Shown here one piece after another: positions 1 to 9,059 of a DNA stretch of 64,000 nucleotides. The stretch spans positions 62,001-126,000 of the forward strand of contig NZ_FOCV01000008.1 in the NCBI RefSeq assembly GCF_900110205.1, written 5' to 3'. Numbering within the stretch: position 1 is the first letter of the stretch; the number at the start of each line of letters is the position of its first letter. Under the pieces are notes generated by a model. It did no database searches and had not been told where the DNA came from. It worked only from the letters and a program-made list of their open reading frames with translations. The stretch is from Rhizobium tibeticum. GTDB taxonomy: Bacteria; Pseudomonadota; Alphaproteobacteria; Rhizobiales; Rhizobiaceae. The translations under genes were made by a program, and so were the position numbers.

Positions 1-1
1 C

Positions 2-139
2 ACGGTGCAACCGAACGCGCAGGGACGACAGTTCCATGTGGACTGGTGCCGAAATCAGTATCGGAGTTACAATCCCAAGACCGACCGGTTCGTGACGTTT
101 GAGGGCATCTACAAAACCTGCAATTCGCCGTACGACTAG
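2..139 (+). CDS. BA14K family protein, C-terminal fragment
   Basis: The last 45 codons of a gene that begins before the window, ending at TAG. The translation contains WCRNQYRSYNPKTDRF and closes with YKTCNSPYD, which is the W-C-x5-YRSYxPxT...C pattern of the BA14K (lectin-like, immunoreactive 14 kDa) family of small secreted rhizobial and Brucella proteins. The two cysteines typical of the motif are present. The N-terminus, including any signal peptide, lies outside the window, so length and start cannot be judged. Family assignment is by motif recognition only. Confidence 0.75.
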   Translation, partial: TVQPNAQGRQFHVDWCRNQYRSYNPKTDRFVTFEGIYKTCNSPYD

Positions 140-189
140 AGGGGATTCAGATTCTAGGCCGATCGGCCTAAATTCATCCTGATCTAGGC

Positions 190-486
190 TCAGCTTTCCA
201 GCGAGGCTCGATCGACGTGGCCGAGGTCGCGGCCGGGCTCGATGATATCGCGGACGCGCTGCTTCAATTCCTTAGGACCTGGAAAGCCGCCGTCGCGCTT
301 GCGCTCCCAGATCAGGTCGCCATCGACACGGATCTCGAAATTGCCGCCCGTCCCGGGAATGAGCGCCACTTCGGCGAGACTGTCAGTGAAGGTCTGCAGA
401 AGCTCCTGCGCCATCCAGCCGGCACGCAGCAGCCAGTTGCATTGGGTGCAGTAGAGGATCGTCACGCGGGCTTTCTCGTCGCTCAT
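190..486 (-). CDS. SelT/SelW/SelH (Rdx) family selenoprotein-like protein
   Basis: A 98-residue protein with a thioredoxin-like redox motif C13-T-Q-C16 right after the first beta strand (VTILYCTQCNW), then FEIRVDGDLIWERK and GFPGPKELKQRVRD near the end. These are hallmarks of the Rdx family, here with Cys instead of selenocysteine. The family is thought to act in thiol redox chemistry; the substrate is unknown. I chose the ATG at 486 because GGAAA stands about 7 bases before it and the family starts just ahead of the CxxC strand; the open frame extends further upstream without homology. It faces the BA14K gene and is divergent from the amidotransferase gene. Confidence 0.8.
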   Translation of the reverse strand: MSDEKARVTILYCTQCNWLLRAGWMAQELLQTFTDSLAEVALIPGTGGNFEIRVDGDLIWERKRDGGFPGPKELKQRVRDIIEPGRDLGHVDRASLES

Positions 487-603
487 GTCAGGTTTCCTTT
501 CGTCATGCCGGTTTACGAACTGCCGTGGCGCGGCGCAATCCATATTGCAATCGCGCAGCGCTTGGTGTTCCTGTCCGTGTCGAAGATCGTATTTGAGATG
601 CTG

Positions 604-1347
604 ATGCGAGTCGCCGTCATCGAGAACATGAAAAGCACGCCGCTCGGCTCGCTGGGCGTGGCACTGGCGGAGGCCAAAGCAGAGGTCGAGCGCTTCCACC
701 CGTGGATCGATGGCAAATTACCCGCCAGTATTGCCGATCATGACGCGCTGGTAGTGCTCGGCGGCGAGCAGAACGCGATCGATGATGAGAACTATCCGTA
801 CCTGCCGGCGCTTGCGCAACTGATGCGCGACTTCGCCGACGCCGACAAGGCGGTGCTCGGCATCTGCCTCGGCGCGCAGATCCTGGCGCGTGCCTACGGC
901 GCGGAAAACCATTTGAATGCCGGGCTGGAGTTCGGCTGGCACGCGGTCAGCAAGTCCAGGGATGGCCGGACGGACCCATTGCTCTGCGGCCTCTCGGATG
1001 ATTTCACGACGTTCCAGTGGCACAGCGACACCTTCACGCTGCCGGAGGGCGCCAAGCGCCTTGCGGTCAGCAGCCTGACGCAGAACCAGGCGTTTCGCGT
1101 TGCACGCGCAGCCTATGGCACGCAGTTCCACTTCGAAGCCAGCGCATCGGTGATCGATAGCTGGAAAGCCGAATTTGCCGCATCGATCGAGCAGATGGAG
1201 CCCGGCTGGCATGAACGCTACACGACGCTTGCCGCCGGCCATGCGAGCGAATCAGATGCGAGCGGCCTTGCCATCGGTCGCAATTGGGTGCGCATGATCC
1301 AAGCCGAGGCACGGCCATTCCTCAAGGCAGTCGCCGCCGCTAGGTAG
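604..1347 (+). CDS. Class I glutamine amidotransferase (GMP synthase-like domain)
   Basis: A 247-residue cytosolic enzyme of the class I (triad) amidotransferase fold. The nucleophile is Cys88 in GICLGAQILA, and His176 and Glu178 in QFHFEAS complete the triad. The N-terminus MRVAVIENMKSTPLG is typical of stand-alone GMP-synthase-like amidotransferases, whose acceptor is usually unknown. The open frame runs far upstream, but ATG 604 has GAG six bases before it and matches the family start. Because there is no synthetase domain, the protein could also be a gamma-glutamyl hydrolase of the PuuD type; a substrate cannot be named from sequence. Confidence 0.8.
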   Translation: MRVAVIENMKSTPLGSLGVALAEAKAEVERFHPWIDGKLPASIADHDALVVLGGEQNAIDDENYPYLPALAQLMRDFADADKAVLGICLGAQILARAYGAENHLNAGLEFGWHAVSKSRDGRTDPLLCGLSDDFTTFQWHSDTFTLPEGAKRLAVSSLTQNQAFRVARAAYGTQFHFEASASVIDSWKAEFAASIEQMEPGWHERYTTLAAGHASESDASGLAIGRNWVRMIQAEARPFLKAVAAAR

Positions 1348-1389
1348 CAGCGGCGACGACCATTTTGAACGAATACGACATGGCCGGCG

Positions 1390-3315
1390 CTACGTCGCGG
1401 AACGGATCCAGACAAGCATTTCGCCGGGCGCGCGATTGTCCCACAGATGGTACGGCACGAAGCGAGCCGTCGCCTTCTCGGCCACCGGCGGCTTGGTCCG
1501 ATAGAGCGTCGCGCCCCAATCCGGTTCATCCTTCGTGACCGGAATGTCGAGCGCAACCGCACCGCCGAGCTCGGCGATCTCCGCGGTCGTCGCTGCGATG
1601 TCCTCGCCAAGCCGGATGCCATTCAGGCCCGCGCCATTGTCGGTCGCCTCCACGCAATAGACGAGCGGTCCGCGCAACAGCGCAGCGCGTCCGACATCCT
1701 GCCGCACCAGCGGGTTTGCCCAAAGGGCGCGCGCTTCCAGCGGGATGTTCAGATCGATCTTGTCGCCATCGCGCCATTCGCGTTCGATGCGGGCGTAGCC
1801 ATCGACTTCGACTGCACCGAGATCGATCGTTTCGCGGTTGACTGCCAGTGTCGCGCCCTTTGCCCATTCCGGGATGCGCAGCGAAACTGCGAAATGCGCC
1901 GGCTTGCTCGTCTTGACGTCGAAGTGAACGGCGCCGTGCCAGGGGTAGCGGGTCTTCTGCGTCAGCTCGATGTTGGTGCCGGCAATTTCGAACCGCGCGC
2001 TTCCCTCGCCGTAGAGGTGAACGGCGATCTCGTCTTCCGCCACCCCATACATGTACGAGCCGATCGAGGCGAGCAGGCGGGCGATGTTCGGCGGGCAGCA
2101 GGGGCAATGGTGCCAGGTCCAGCGATGGTGCTTGCCGGCACTTTCCAGCGGGTTCTCGTAGAAGAACGTCTTGCCGTCGAGCGACAGGCCGGCCATAGCG
2201 CCATTGTAGAGCGCCTGCTCCATGATATCGGCATAGCGCCGGTTCGGGCCGCGTCCGAGCATGCGGTTCGCCCAGAATACCAGGCCGACTGACGCGCAGG
2301 TTTCGGCGTAGGCGCTTTCGTTCGGCAGATCATAATAGTCGGTGAAGCCCTCGTTCGCGGCTGCCGGCCCGATGCCGCCGGTGACGTACATCTGCTTGGT
2401 CGTCAGGTCGTCCCAGAGCGTCTCGAGCGCCCCGGTCAGGCTGTCGTCATTATACTCCGTCGCGATGTCGGCCATGCCGGAATAGAGATACATAGCGCGT
2501 ACGGCATGACCGACGACCTTCTTCTGTTCGCGAACCGGCGCGTGCGCCTGGCCGTATTCATAGGTCTTCTGGTGGAAGTCGGCGGCGTTGCGACCATCGC
2601 GGATCGCTTCCTCGGTGAAAAAATTGGGCTCGGTGCCACGCTCGTCGATGAAGAACTTGGCGAGGTCCAAGTACTTCTTCTCGCCCGTCACGCGGGCGAG
2701 CTTGACCAGCGCCAGTTCGACCTCCTCGTGACCGCAGTAGCCGGCGATCTTGCCCGGTCCGTGGCCGAAGACGGAAATCATGTAATCGGCAAAGCGGCAC
2801 ATGATGTCGAGCAGCTTGCGCTTGCCGGTGGCCTGATAATAGGCAACGGCGCCCTCAATCAGATGGCCGGCGCAATAGAGTTCGTGATGATCGCGGAGGT
2901 TGGTCCAGCGGCGATCGGGCTGAACCCGCTGGAACCATGCGTTCAGATAACCGTCCTTGTCCTGCAGCTTCTCATACATGTCGATGATGGCGTCGACGCG
3001 GGCTTCCAGAGCGGGATTGGCGCGGCGATAGAGCGAGTAGGCAACCGTCTCGATCGACTTACCGAAATCGCTGTCCCAGAACATCTGCGTAGAACCACCC
3101 CATGGGCCGATCGGGATCACGATTCCGGGACCAGGCTGGTCGACATCGATCGCACGTAGCATCCCTGCCTCGACGCAACGGTCGAGCAGCGTTTCGGCAG
3201 TGGAATCGCAGATCGCGTCCTGGCGCTCTCCAAATAGCCCATGCACATCGACATCAGGCACGGGCAGCGGACGAAACTGGCGGTCTCTTTTCAACTTGTT
3301 CATGGCGTGATCCAT
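1390..3315 (-). CDS. Glycoside hydrolase family 127 (beta-L-arabinofuranosidase)
   Basis: A 641-residue enzyme of GH127 (formerly DUF1680), which releases L-arabinofuranose from plant arabinan or extensin-type oligosaccharides. The zinc-site signature is intact: Glu338 and Cys340 in AYAETCASVG, and Cys406-Cys407 in HHCPCCPPN. In the characterised Bifidobacterium enzyme the equivalent cysteine acts as nucleophile. No signal peptide is seen, so it works in the cytoplasm on imported sugars. It is the last gene of the leftward operon lacI-SBP-permease-permease-GH127, with a 12-base gap after the permease. ATG 3303 is an alternative start four codons in; neither has a strong ribosome site. Confidence 0.88.
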   Translation of the reverse strand: MDHAMNKLKRDRQFRPLPVPDVDVHGLFGERQDAICDSTAETLLDRCVEAGMLRAIDVDQPGPGIVIPIGPWGGSTQMFWDSDFGKSIETVAYSLYRRANPALEARVDAIIDMYEKLQDKDGYLNAWFQRVQPDRRWTNLRDHHELYCAGHLIEGAVAYYQATGKRKLLDIMCRFADYMISVFGHGPGKIAGYCGHEEVELALVKLARVTGEKKYLDLAKFFIDERGTEPNFFTEEAIRDGRNAADFHQKTYEYGQAHAPVREQKKVVGHAVRAMYLYSGMADIATEYNDDSLTGALETLWDDLTTKQMYVTGGIGPAAANEGFTDYYDLPNESAYAETCASVGLVFWANRMLGRGPNRRYADIMEQALYNGAMAGLSLDGKTFFYENPLESAGKHHRWTWHHCPCCPPNIARLLASIGSYMYGVAEDEIAVHLYGEGSARFEIAGTNIELTQKTRYPWHGAVHFDVKTSKPAHFAVSLRIPEWAKGATLAVNRETIDLGAVEVDGYARIEREWRDGDKIDLNIPLEARALWANPLVRQDVGRAALLRGPLVYCVEATDNGAGLNGIRLGEDIAATTAEIAELGGAVALDIPVTKDEPDWGATLYRTKPPVAEKATARFVPYHLWDNRAPGEMLVWIRSAT

Positions 3316-3327
3316 CTTTCTTGGAAG

Positions 3328-4191
3328 TCATTTCACCGCGCCGGCCATAAGCCCGCGCATGTAGTAGCGTTGCAGAAGCAGGAAGACGATGAGGCAGGGG
3401 ATCGTCATGACAGCGACACCCGCTTGCACGGCGCCCCAGTTGATCGCCCCGAGACGGCCAGCGCGAACCGCCATCATCAGGACAGGCAGCGTGTATTTCT
3501 CGTTGCTTGAAAGCAGCACAAGCGCGGCCAGGAATTCGTTCCAGGCATTGAGGAACGCAAAGATCGCTACAGTGGCGACACCCGGCAGCACGAGCGGCAG
3601 CAGAACCAAAACCAGCATCTTCAGATCATGGGCGCCGTCGATGCGAGCCGCCTCCTCGATCTCTTTCGGCACGGCATCGAAGGCATTGCGCATCATGAAG
3701 ACCGAGAACGGCAACTGCAGCGTCACGTAGACCAGCGTCAGACCGAAGAGCGAGTTGTTGAGCCCGAGCTTGGCGAGGATGATGAAGAGCGGCGTGAGGA
3801 TCGATTGGAAGGGGATCATCAGCGTCGCGATGATCAGGATGAAGAAGACATTCTTCAGCGGGAAGCGATAGCGCGAGAAACCATAGCCGGCGAGCAGGCT
3901 GATCACGACCGTCAGCACGACGGTCGCAAGCGATACGATGAGTGAATTGAGGGTGTGCTGCCAGATGCCGGCACCGAAACTGTCGAGCGAGCGATAGGAA
4001 TCGACGCTGATGCCGTTCGTCGGCCACGGCGGTAGCGGTGGCAGGCGCGCCTCCGTGCCATGCCGGAACGAGGCGAGCAGCGTAATGACAAACGGAGCGA
4101 GAAAGAAAATGGCAACCGCCATGCCGGTACCGTGATAGGCGACCTGACCGCGGATTTCACGGCTTCTCCTGCGACCGGTGACGAGGCTCAT
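3328..4191 (-). CDS. Sugar ABC transporter permease, MalG type
   Basis: A 287-residue inner-membrane permease of the carbohydrate (CUT1) ABC family with about six membrane segments. The EAA loop, EEAARIDGAHDLKMLVLVLL, contacts the ATPase. The upstream open frame is long, but ATG 4191 overlaps the stop of the preceding permease (ATGA) and gives the normal family length, so it is the start. It pairs with the 4188-5105 permease and the binding protein at 5181-6419. No ATPase is encoded in this operon; it probably borrows one, for instance the UgpC/MsmX-like ATPase at 19547-20626. Confidence 0.9.
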   Translation of the reverse strand: MSLVTGRRRSREIRGQVAYHGTGMAVAIFFLAPFVITLLASFRHGTEARLPPLPPWPTNGISVDSYRSLDSFGAGIWQHTLNSLIVSLATVVLTVVISLLAGYGFSRYRFPLKNVFFILIIATLMIPFQSILTPLFIILAKLGLNNSLFGLTLVYVTLQLPFSVFMMRNAFDAVPKEIEEAARIDGAHDLKMLVLVLLPLVLPGVATVAIFAFLNAWNEFLAALVLLSSNEKYTLPVLMMAVRAGRLGAINWGAVQAGVAVMTIPCLIVFLLLQRYYMRGLMAGAVK

Positions 4192-5105
4192 GAGCGCTCC
4201 TCCCCGACACGCAGCAGCCAGAGCTGCACGACGCTGATGATCACCAGAATGGCGAGAAGCGCAATCGACAGCGCCGCGCCGTATCCGAGATTGAAGGACA
4301 CGAAAGACTGGTTGAAGATGTAGTAGACGACGGAGATCATACGGTTTTGCGGTCCGCCTGAGGTCATGATGTAAAACTGATCGAAGGCGAGGATCGACCC
4401 CGTCACGGAAATGATCAGCGCGAGCGCGATCGTCCTGCGCATCAGCGGCAGTGTCAGAAAGCGGAAACGCTGCCACCAGCTTGCCCCGTCGACGACGGCG
4501 GCCTCCGTCAGATCGGCGGGGATCGCCTGCAGGCCCGTCAGCAGGATGATCATTGTAAAGCCGGCTATCTTCCACACGACCATGACGCAGATGGTCAGGA
4601 ATGCACTGTCGAAGGTGGCGAGCAGATTGGGGCTCTTCTCGACAAGTCCGAGCGCTTTCAAGGCGGGACTGATGAAGCCGCTGTCGACATTGGCAAGCCA
4701 CACCCAAAGCAGCGACGCCGACGCCAGACCGACCACGACGGGCAGGAAGATGATGGTGCGGTAGATACTGACAAATGCCCGGTGCCGCTCGACGAAAAGA
4801 GCAAGCGGAAAGGCGACCGCGAAGATGAGGATCGTCACGATGACCGTATAATAGGCTGTGAAGTTCAGCGCCGCGACGAAGCGGCCGTCATTGAACATGC
4901 GAAAGTAGTTGTTGAAGCCAATCCAGCGCGAGGCACCCATCAGCGGCCAGTTGTGAAGGCTCATCCAGGCGGTGAAACCGACCGGCAGCACAAAGAACAC
5001 GATCACCAAAAGCATCGCCGGAGCGATATAGAGGAGGCCGGTCCATTCCGGTCGTGGGGCACGTCTGCGCACGCATGCTGTCTGCTTTTGACCCGTCACG
5101 GTCAT
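4188..5105 (-). CDS. Sugar ABC transporter permease, MalF type
   Basis: A 305-residue inner-membrane permease, partner of the MalG-type protein encoded next, with which it overlaps by four bases. The first membrane segment is LLYIAPAMLLVIVFFVLPVG and the EAA loop reads LTEAAVVDGASWWQRFRFLT. Start choice: ATG 5105 has GGAG eight bases upstream; ATG 5120 and 5123 also exist but their AGGA lies too close. Together with the binding protein it forms an importer for a carbohydrate, probably an arabinose-containing oligosaccharide judging by the GH127 gene in the operon (inference). Confidence 0.9.
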   Translation of the reverse strand: MTVTGQKQTACVRRRAPRPEWTGLLYIAPAMLLVIVFFVLPVGFTAWMSLHNWPLMGASRWIGFNNYFRMFNDGRFVAALNFTAYYTVIVTILIFAVAFPLALFVERHRAFVSIYRTIIFLPVVVGLASASLLWVWLANVDSGFISPALKALGLVEKSPNLLATFDSAFLTICVMVVWKIAGFTMIILLTGLQAIPADLTEAAVVDGASWWQRFRFLTLPLMRRTIALALIISVTGSILAFDQFYIMTSGGPQNRMISVVYYIFNQSFVSFNLGYGAALSIALLAILVIISVVQLWLLRVGEERS

Positions 5106-5180
5106 CGAAACACTCCGCATCATTCCTGATAAAATCGGCCGGAGGACTGCCACCATCCTCCGGCCACGGCCGTTGGGAGA

Positions 5181-6419
5181 TTATTGGCCGCTGTCGATGA
5201 TCGACTGCATCTCCGACTGTGCGTTCTTAAAGGCGCCATCGACATCGTCACCGAAGATGGCGGCGTTCGTAAAGGTCGCCCACGGACCGTTGGCGCTGTT
5301 GATCAGATCGTTGAACTGCAGAGTGTAGGGTGTCTTCGCGACCGATATGGCCTTCAGGCCGACCTGCATCCTCGGATCAAGGCCTTCGAGCACCTTGTCG
5401 GCGATATCACCGCGGGTCGGCAGGCTGCCATACTTCGCCATGATCTTCTGACCGTCCATCGAATAGATGTATTCGAGGAATTCCTTCACGGCATCGATCT
5501 TCTTCGTGCCCTTGGTGATGACGAAGTTGTCGCCACCGGCGAAGGAGGACGGATTGCCGTCAACGCCCGGAATGAGCGTCACGCCGAAGTCGATGTCGGG
5601 ATGCTCGGTCACGAGCGTGCCGATTGCGAATGCGCCGAGGCTCTGTTGACCGATCTTGCCGTTCGTGAAGCTCAGGAAGTTGGCACCGTTGTCGCTGGCA
5701 GCACTTGCCGGGACAAGGTCCTTCTTCACCATGTCGCGATAGTAGTCGACGGCCTTGCGCATCTGCGGGGTGTCGAGCGTCGCCGATTTGCCATCGGCCG
5801 ACAGGATATCGGCGCCTGCGCCCCACGTGAGCGGCGTGAATGTGAAGATCATGCAGCCACCGCGACCGCCGCCGGAGAAATAGAAGCCGTAGGTGTCGTC
5901 ACCCAGCTTGCGGATCTTCTCGGCGTTGGCAGTGATTTCCTCCCAGGTCGCAGGCGCCTTTTCAGGATCGAGGCCCGCCTTCTTATAGAGGTCCTTGTTC
6001 CAGGCAAAGACCGAGGTTTCGACCGACAGCGGCAGCCCATAGACGCGATCCTGATAGGTGCCGAGGCGGACGTGCGACGGCGATAGCGAATTGAAATAGG
6101 GCAACTTCTTTGCCCAGTCCGTCAGGTCTTCCAACTGTCCCGCAGCGGCAAAGGCAGGATTGTAGATGAGATCCATCGACAACGCGTCGGGCGCCTGGCC
6201 GCCAGCGATTGCGGTTGCGTATTTCTGGACAAGTTCCGAGAACGGCACCTCGGTCGCGACAACCTGGTTCTCGTGGCTGGAATTGTAGGCTTCGACGACC
6301 TTCTTGAATGACTCGCCGATACCGGAACGGACCCACATTTCGACTTTCTCGGCGGCCGATGCTCCGGACACCAGACATAGAGTGGCAACGCTTGTCGCAG
6401 CCAACAGACGCTTAATCAT
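5181..6419 (-). CDS. Carbohydrate ABC transporter substrate-binding protein
   Basis: A 412-residue periplasmic binding protein of the extracellular solute-binding family 1 type. The Sec signal peptide is the first 22 residues (MIKRLLAATSVATLCLVSGA then SAAEK). The mature part shows family features such as DLYKKAGLDPEKAPATWEE and FAGGDNFVITKGTKK. ATG 6419 has a strong GGGAGGAG ribosome site. It lies 42 bases downstream of the lacI-type gene and upstream of the two permeases, so it is the recognition subunit of this importer. Unlike the binding proteins at 7664 and 15301 it has no twin-arginine motif. Confidence 0.9.
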   Translation of the reverse strand: MIKRLLAATSVATLCLVSGASAAEKVEMWVRSGIGESFKKVVEAYNSSHENQVVATEVPFSELVQKYATAIAGGQAPDALSMDLIYNPAFAAAGQLEDLTDWAKKLPYFNSLSPSHVRLGTYQDRVYGLPLSVETSVFAWNKDLYKKAGLDPEKAPATWEEITANAEKIRKLGDDTYGFYFSGGGRGGCMIFTFTPLTWGAGADILSADGKSATLDTPQMRKAVDYYRDMVKKDLVPASAASDNGANFLSFTNGKIGQQSLGAFAIGTLVTEHPDIDFGVTLIPGVDGNPSSFAGGDNFVITKGTKKIDAVKEFLEYIYSMDGQKIMAKYGSLPTRGDIADKVLEGLDPRMQVGLKAISVAKTPYTLQFNDLINSANGPWATFTNAAIFGDDVDGAFKNAQSEMQSIIDSGQ

Positions 6420-6461
6420 GGCACTCCTCCCAAATTGGCGCATCTCCTCCGCGCCGGTTCC

Positions 6462-7484
6462 TCATCTCCTGGGGCTTTGGGCCCCGCATGACTGCCGCAC
6501 CACGAGGCGGCACGGCAATTTCCTGACGCCAGGTTCCACCGCGCGCCCCTCGGCCAGCGCCAGAACCGTTAACCCGGCTTGGCGCCCCAGTTCCTTCAAC
6601 TCCATATCGACGGAGGTGAGCGGCGGCCGCGTCTGGCTGGCGACAATCTCCCAATTGTCGAACCCGACCACGGAAACATCCTCCGGCACGCGAACAGCGC
6701 GCTCGCGCAACGCATCGACAGCGCCACGGGCGATCTGATCGTTTCCGCAGAAGATCGCGTCCGGCTTTTCGCCCTCTTCGTCCCAGATCTGCGCGACGGC
6801 CTCGTGGCCCCAGGCCTCCGCCCAATGGCCAAACATGACGAGGCCCTCATCGCCGATGACATCGCGGTAGGCGCCCGTGCGCTCGCGAACCGAGAAGAAG
6901 TCTTCCGGCCCGGTAATATGCGCGATCCGCCGACGGCCCATCTTCACCAACCACTCCACGGCGAGCCGTGCGCCCTGCGCGTCGTCGGAGCGGAAGGTAA
7001 CGCTTGCCGGCGTCCCCTCGGTGAAAGCGTAGACGACGGGGACGTGCAGGTTCGACAGATCGACCGGAAGCTGCCGGTCCAAGCGTTTTCCGGTTGCTAT
7101 GATCCCGTCCACCTGCTTTTCCAGCATGGCATCGACATGGATCTGACCGAGGGACGGATCGTCTTCAATCGCGCAGAGAAAAACAGATACGCCGTGATCG
7201 ACGAGCGCGTCGGAAATGCCGGCCATCACCGGCAGCGTGAAGCGCCCGTAGGTGTCGTTGGTCAACAGGCCGATGGTGAAACTGCGCTTGCTCAGGAGGC
7301 CCCGGGCGAGTGCATTCGGGCGGAAGCCGACTTCGCCGGCTATGCGCTTTACGCGCTCGCGGGTCTCGGCGCTCATGCGGCCGGTTTCATTCAGCGCCTT
7401 GGAAGCCGTGGAAATACTGACCCCCGCCGCCGCCGCGACGTCGTGGATGGTGATCCGGCCTCTTTTTCCTCCCGCGACGTTCAC
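6462..7484 (-). CDS. LacI family transcriptional regulator
   Basis: A 340-residue LacI/GalR regulator. The N-terminal HTH ITIHDVAAAAGVSISTASKA is followed by the hinge (FRPNALARGL) and a periplasmic-binding-like effector domain ending near VVGFDNWEIVASQTRPPLTS. An ATG at 7499 opens the frame, but GTG 7484 has AGGAGA seven bases before it, while ATG 7499 has none, so GTG is the likely start. Twin palindromes at 7506-7523 and 7538-7555 lie just upstream. The gene is first in the operon with the ABC importer and GH127, so autoregulation released by a sugar ligand is likely. Confidence 0.88.
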   Translation of the reverse strand: MNVAGGKRGRITIHDVAAAAGVSISTASKALNETGRMSAETRERVKRIAGEVGFRPNALARGLLSKRSFTIGLLTNDTYGRFTLPVMAGISDALVDHGVSVFLCAIEDDPSLGQIHVDAMLEKQVDGIIATGKRLDRQLPVDLSNLHVPVVYAFTEGTPASVTFRSDDAQGARLAVEWLVKMGRRRIAHITGPEDFFSVRERTGAYRDVIGDEGLVMFGHWAEAWGHEAVAQIWDEEGEKPDAIFCGNDQIARGAVDALRERAVRVPEDVSVVGFDNWEIVASQTRPPLTSVDMELKELGRQAGLTVLALAEGRAVEPGVRKLPCRLVVRQSCGAQSPRR

Positions 7485-7500
7485 CGCGCGTCTCCTCATT

Positions 7501-7560
7501 TGCGATGAGAAAAGCTTTTCCCAATCTCATCGTCAAGTGGGAAAAGGTTTTCTCATCGCA
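7501..7560. promoter_or_regulatory. Double LacI-type operator in a 23-bp inverted repeat
   Basis: Two 18-bp palindromes, TGAGAAAAGCTTTTCCCA at 7506-7523 and TGGGAAAAGGTTTTCTCA at 7538-7555, have centres 32 bp apart, about three helical turns. The flanks extend the symmetry so that TGCGATGAGAAAA at the left is mirrored by TTTTCTCATCGCA at the right, with 23-bp arms and one mismatch. They lie 17-76 bases before the lacI GTG start. This is the expected architecture of two operators bound cooperatively by the neighbouring LacI-type protein. Binding is inferred from symmetry and position. Confidence 0.8.
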
Positions 7561-7600
7561 AAAATCATACGATTGTCATCAAGGTGGGGAACGCTGGCGA

Positions 7601-7636
7601 CAAAGAAAATCGCGACGGACCAATGTCCGCCGCGAT
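7601..7636 (-). terminator. Rho-independent terminator after the orphan binding protein
   Basis: Read on the minus strand, ATCGCGGCGGAC and GTCCGTCGCGAT form a 12-bp stem with one G-U and loop ATTG, followed by TTTCTTTG. It lies 28 bases after the stop of the binding protein gene at 7664 and insulates it from the lacI operon downstream. Confidence 0.75.
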
Positions 7637-7663
7637 CCAAAAGCTTGTCGATGCGGGGTACGA

Positions 7664-8953
7664 TCAGCCCTTGATCGTCGCCTTGCCTTCTTCCAGGAGA
7701 CGTGCCGCGGCTTCGGCGGGAGTTGTCCGCTCGAATGCAAGTTCATCGGCAATCGGACGGAAGACGCGCTGGTCGAACTGTGTCGAGCCGAGCGGTGCAG
7801 GCGCCTTATATTCGCCCACCTGATCTTTCAGCAGGTTTACGTACTTCACGGTGTCTTGCTCGGTCGGATTAAGGTGAGGGAGAATCGCCTCCCGCACAGT
7901 CGGCGACATGGGCACGCCGCGCTCCACGCCAAGGATCTTGCCGGCTTCCACGTCATTGACGAAGAAATCGATGAACTTGGACGCGGCCTCGCCGTTCTTC
8001 GTCGTCCCGCCAATACTCCAGATCAACGCCGGGCGATAGTAGTGCCCGGATGGGCCGCCCTTCTTTTCACGCGGCAGGAGCGTGATTGCGAGCTTGTTCT
8101 TGGAAATCAGCTGATAGCCGACGAGTTGGTTGGAATAGGCCATGCCCATCGCCGACTTGCCGAGCGCGAGGCAGTTCGTGTCGATCGTGTTCTGGTCGAG
8201 CGTCTGGACATCGGCTGCGACCGTGCCGCCCTTCTTGCGCAGATCTTCCCAGTAGGTAAACCAGGCTGTTGCGTCATCCACGTTGAAGCCGAGCTTGCCA
8301 TCGGCATAGAGGCTTTTGCCGCGCTGGCGCAGCCAGGCGTCGAAGACGTAGGCGTAGCGCGCGCCGTACGGGCCGCCCCAGTAATTGTCCTTGCCTCCGG
8401 CCTTTGTCAGCTCGACCGCGAGCTTGGCATACTCATCCCAGGTCAGATCCGCCGTCGGCACCGGAATGCCTGCCTTTTCGAACGCCGTTTGATCGAAGAA
8501 CAGCGCGAAGGAGTTGAGGCCGAGGCCGACACCATAGAGCTTGCCGTCCACCGTCGTCAGCTTCAGCATGTCCTTGCCGAAGGAATCGACTTTCAGCGTC
8601 GAGGGCACGAACTCGTCGAGCGCCAGGCATGCGCCGCGTTTGGAGTAGTCCGAGATCGTTCCCGGCTCGAGCTGGAAGACGTCGGCAATTGCACGGCCGG
8701 CCATCTGGGTGGAGAGTTTTGTCCAATAGCCATCACCGCTCAGCGACTCGCCGACGATCGAAACACCGGCGTTCTTGCTTTCATAGAGCTTGGCGACATC
8801 AAGCGTGCGTTTGGCGCGATCGTTCGATCCCCACCACATGGCACGCAGCTTGACATCTTCTGCAAAGGCCGGAACTGAGCTTCCGGCGCCGAAGGCCAGC
8901 CCGGCAGCGACACCTGCCGAACCCATCAGAAATGAACGGCGATTGACCTGCAT
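7664..8953 (-). CDS. Tat-exported sugar ABC binding protein without local permeases
   Basis: A 429-residue solute-binding protein. The start ATG 8953 has AGGAGG nine bases upstream and opens a twin-arginine signal (MQVNRRSFLMGSAGVAAGL). The mature part begins VKLRAMWWGSNDRAKRT and is clearly paralogous to the binding protein at 15301 (MWWGS/LWWGS, LYESKNAG/LYQTKNAG, YLRQRGK/WLRQRGK, SNQLVGYQLISKNKLA/SNQFVGFQAISKDKLA). No permease or ATPase lies beside it, so it probably feeds the permeases at 16593-18426. It is divergent from a LacI-type gene at 9094, the likely regulator. Its ligand is unknown. Confidence 0.88.
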   Translation of the reverse strand: MQVNRRSFLMGSAGVAAGLAFGAGSSVPAFAEDVKLRAMWWGSNDRAKRTLDVAKLYESKNAGVSIVGESLSGDGYWTKLSTQMAGRAIADVFQLEPGTISDYSKRGACLALDEFVPSTLKVDSFGKDMLKLTTVDGKLYGVGLGLNSFALFFDQTAFEKAGIPVPTADLTWDEYAKLAVELTKAGGKDNYWGGPYGARYAYVFDAWLRQRGKSLYADGKLGFNVDDATAWFTYWEDLRKKGGTVAADVQTLDQNTIDTNCLALGKSAMGMAYSNQLVGYQLISKNKLAITLLPREKKGGPSGHYYRPALIWSIGGTTKNGEAASKFIDFFVNDVEAGKILGVERGVPMSPTVREAILPHLNPTEQDTVKYVNLLKDQVGEYKAPAPLGSTQFDQRVFRPIADELAFERTTPAEAAARLLEEGKATIKG

Positions 8954-9059
8954 GATTTCATCCTCCTCTTTCATCGCCCCGCCATCCTCCAACAGCTCCA
9001 TGGGCTTGTCGGCGTAGATTACGCAAAAACTTACCCAATGCAACAAATTATCTTTCTCT

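Noticed and set aside
155..170. Palindrome TAGGCCGATCGGCCTA considered as a terminator
   Set aside because: It lies between convergent genes but has no T tract on either side, so termination cannot be supported.
7505..8878. Plus-strand frame of 457 codons
   Set aside because: Antisense to the Tat-exported binding protein; starts inside the lacI operators.
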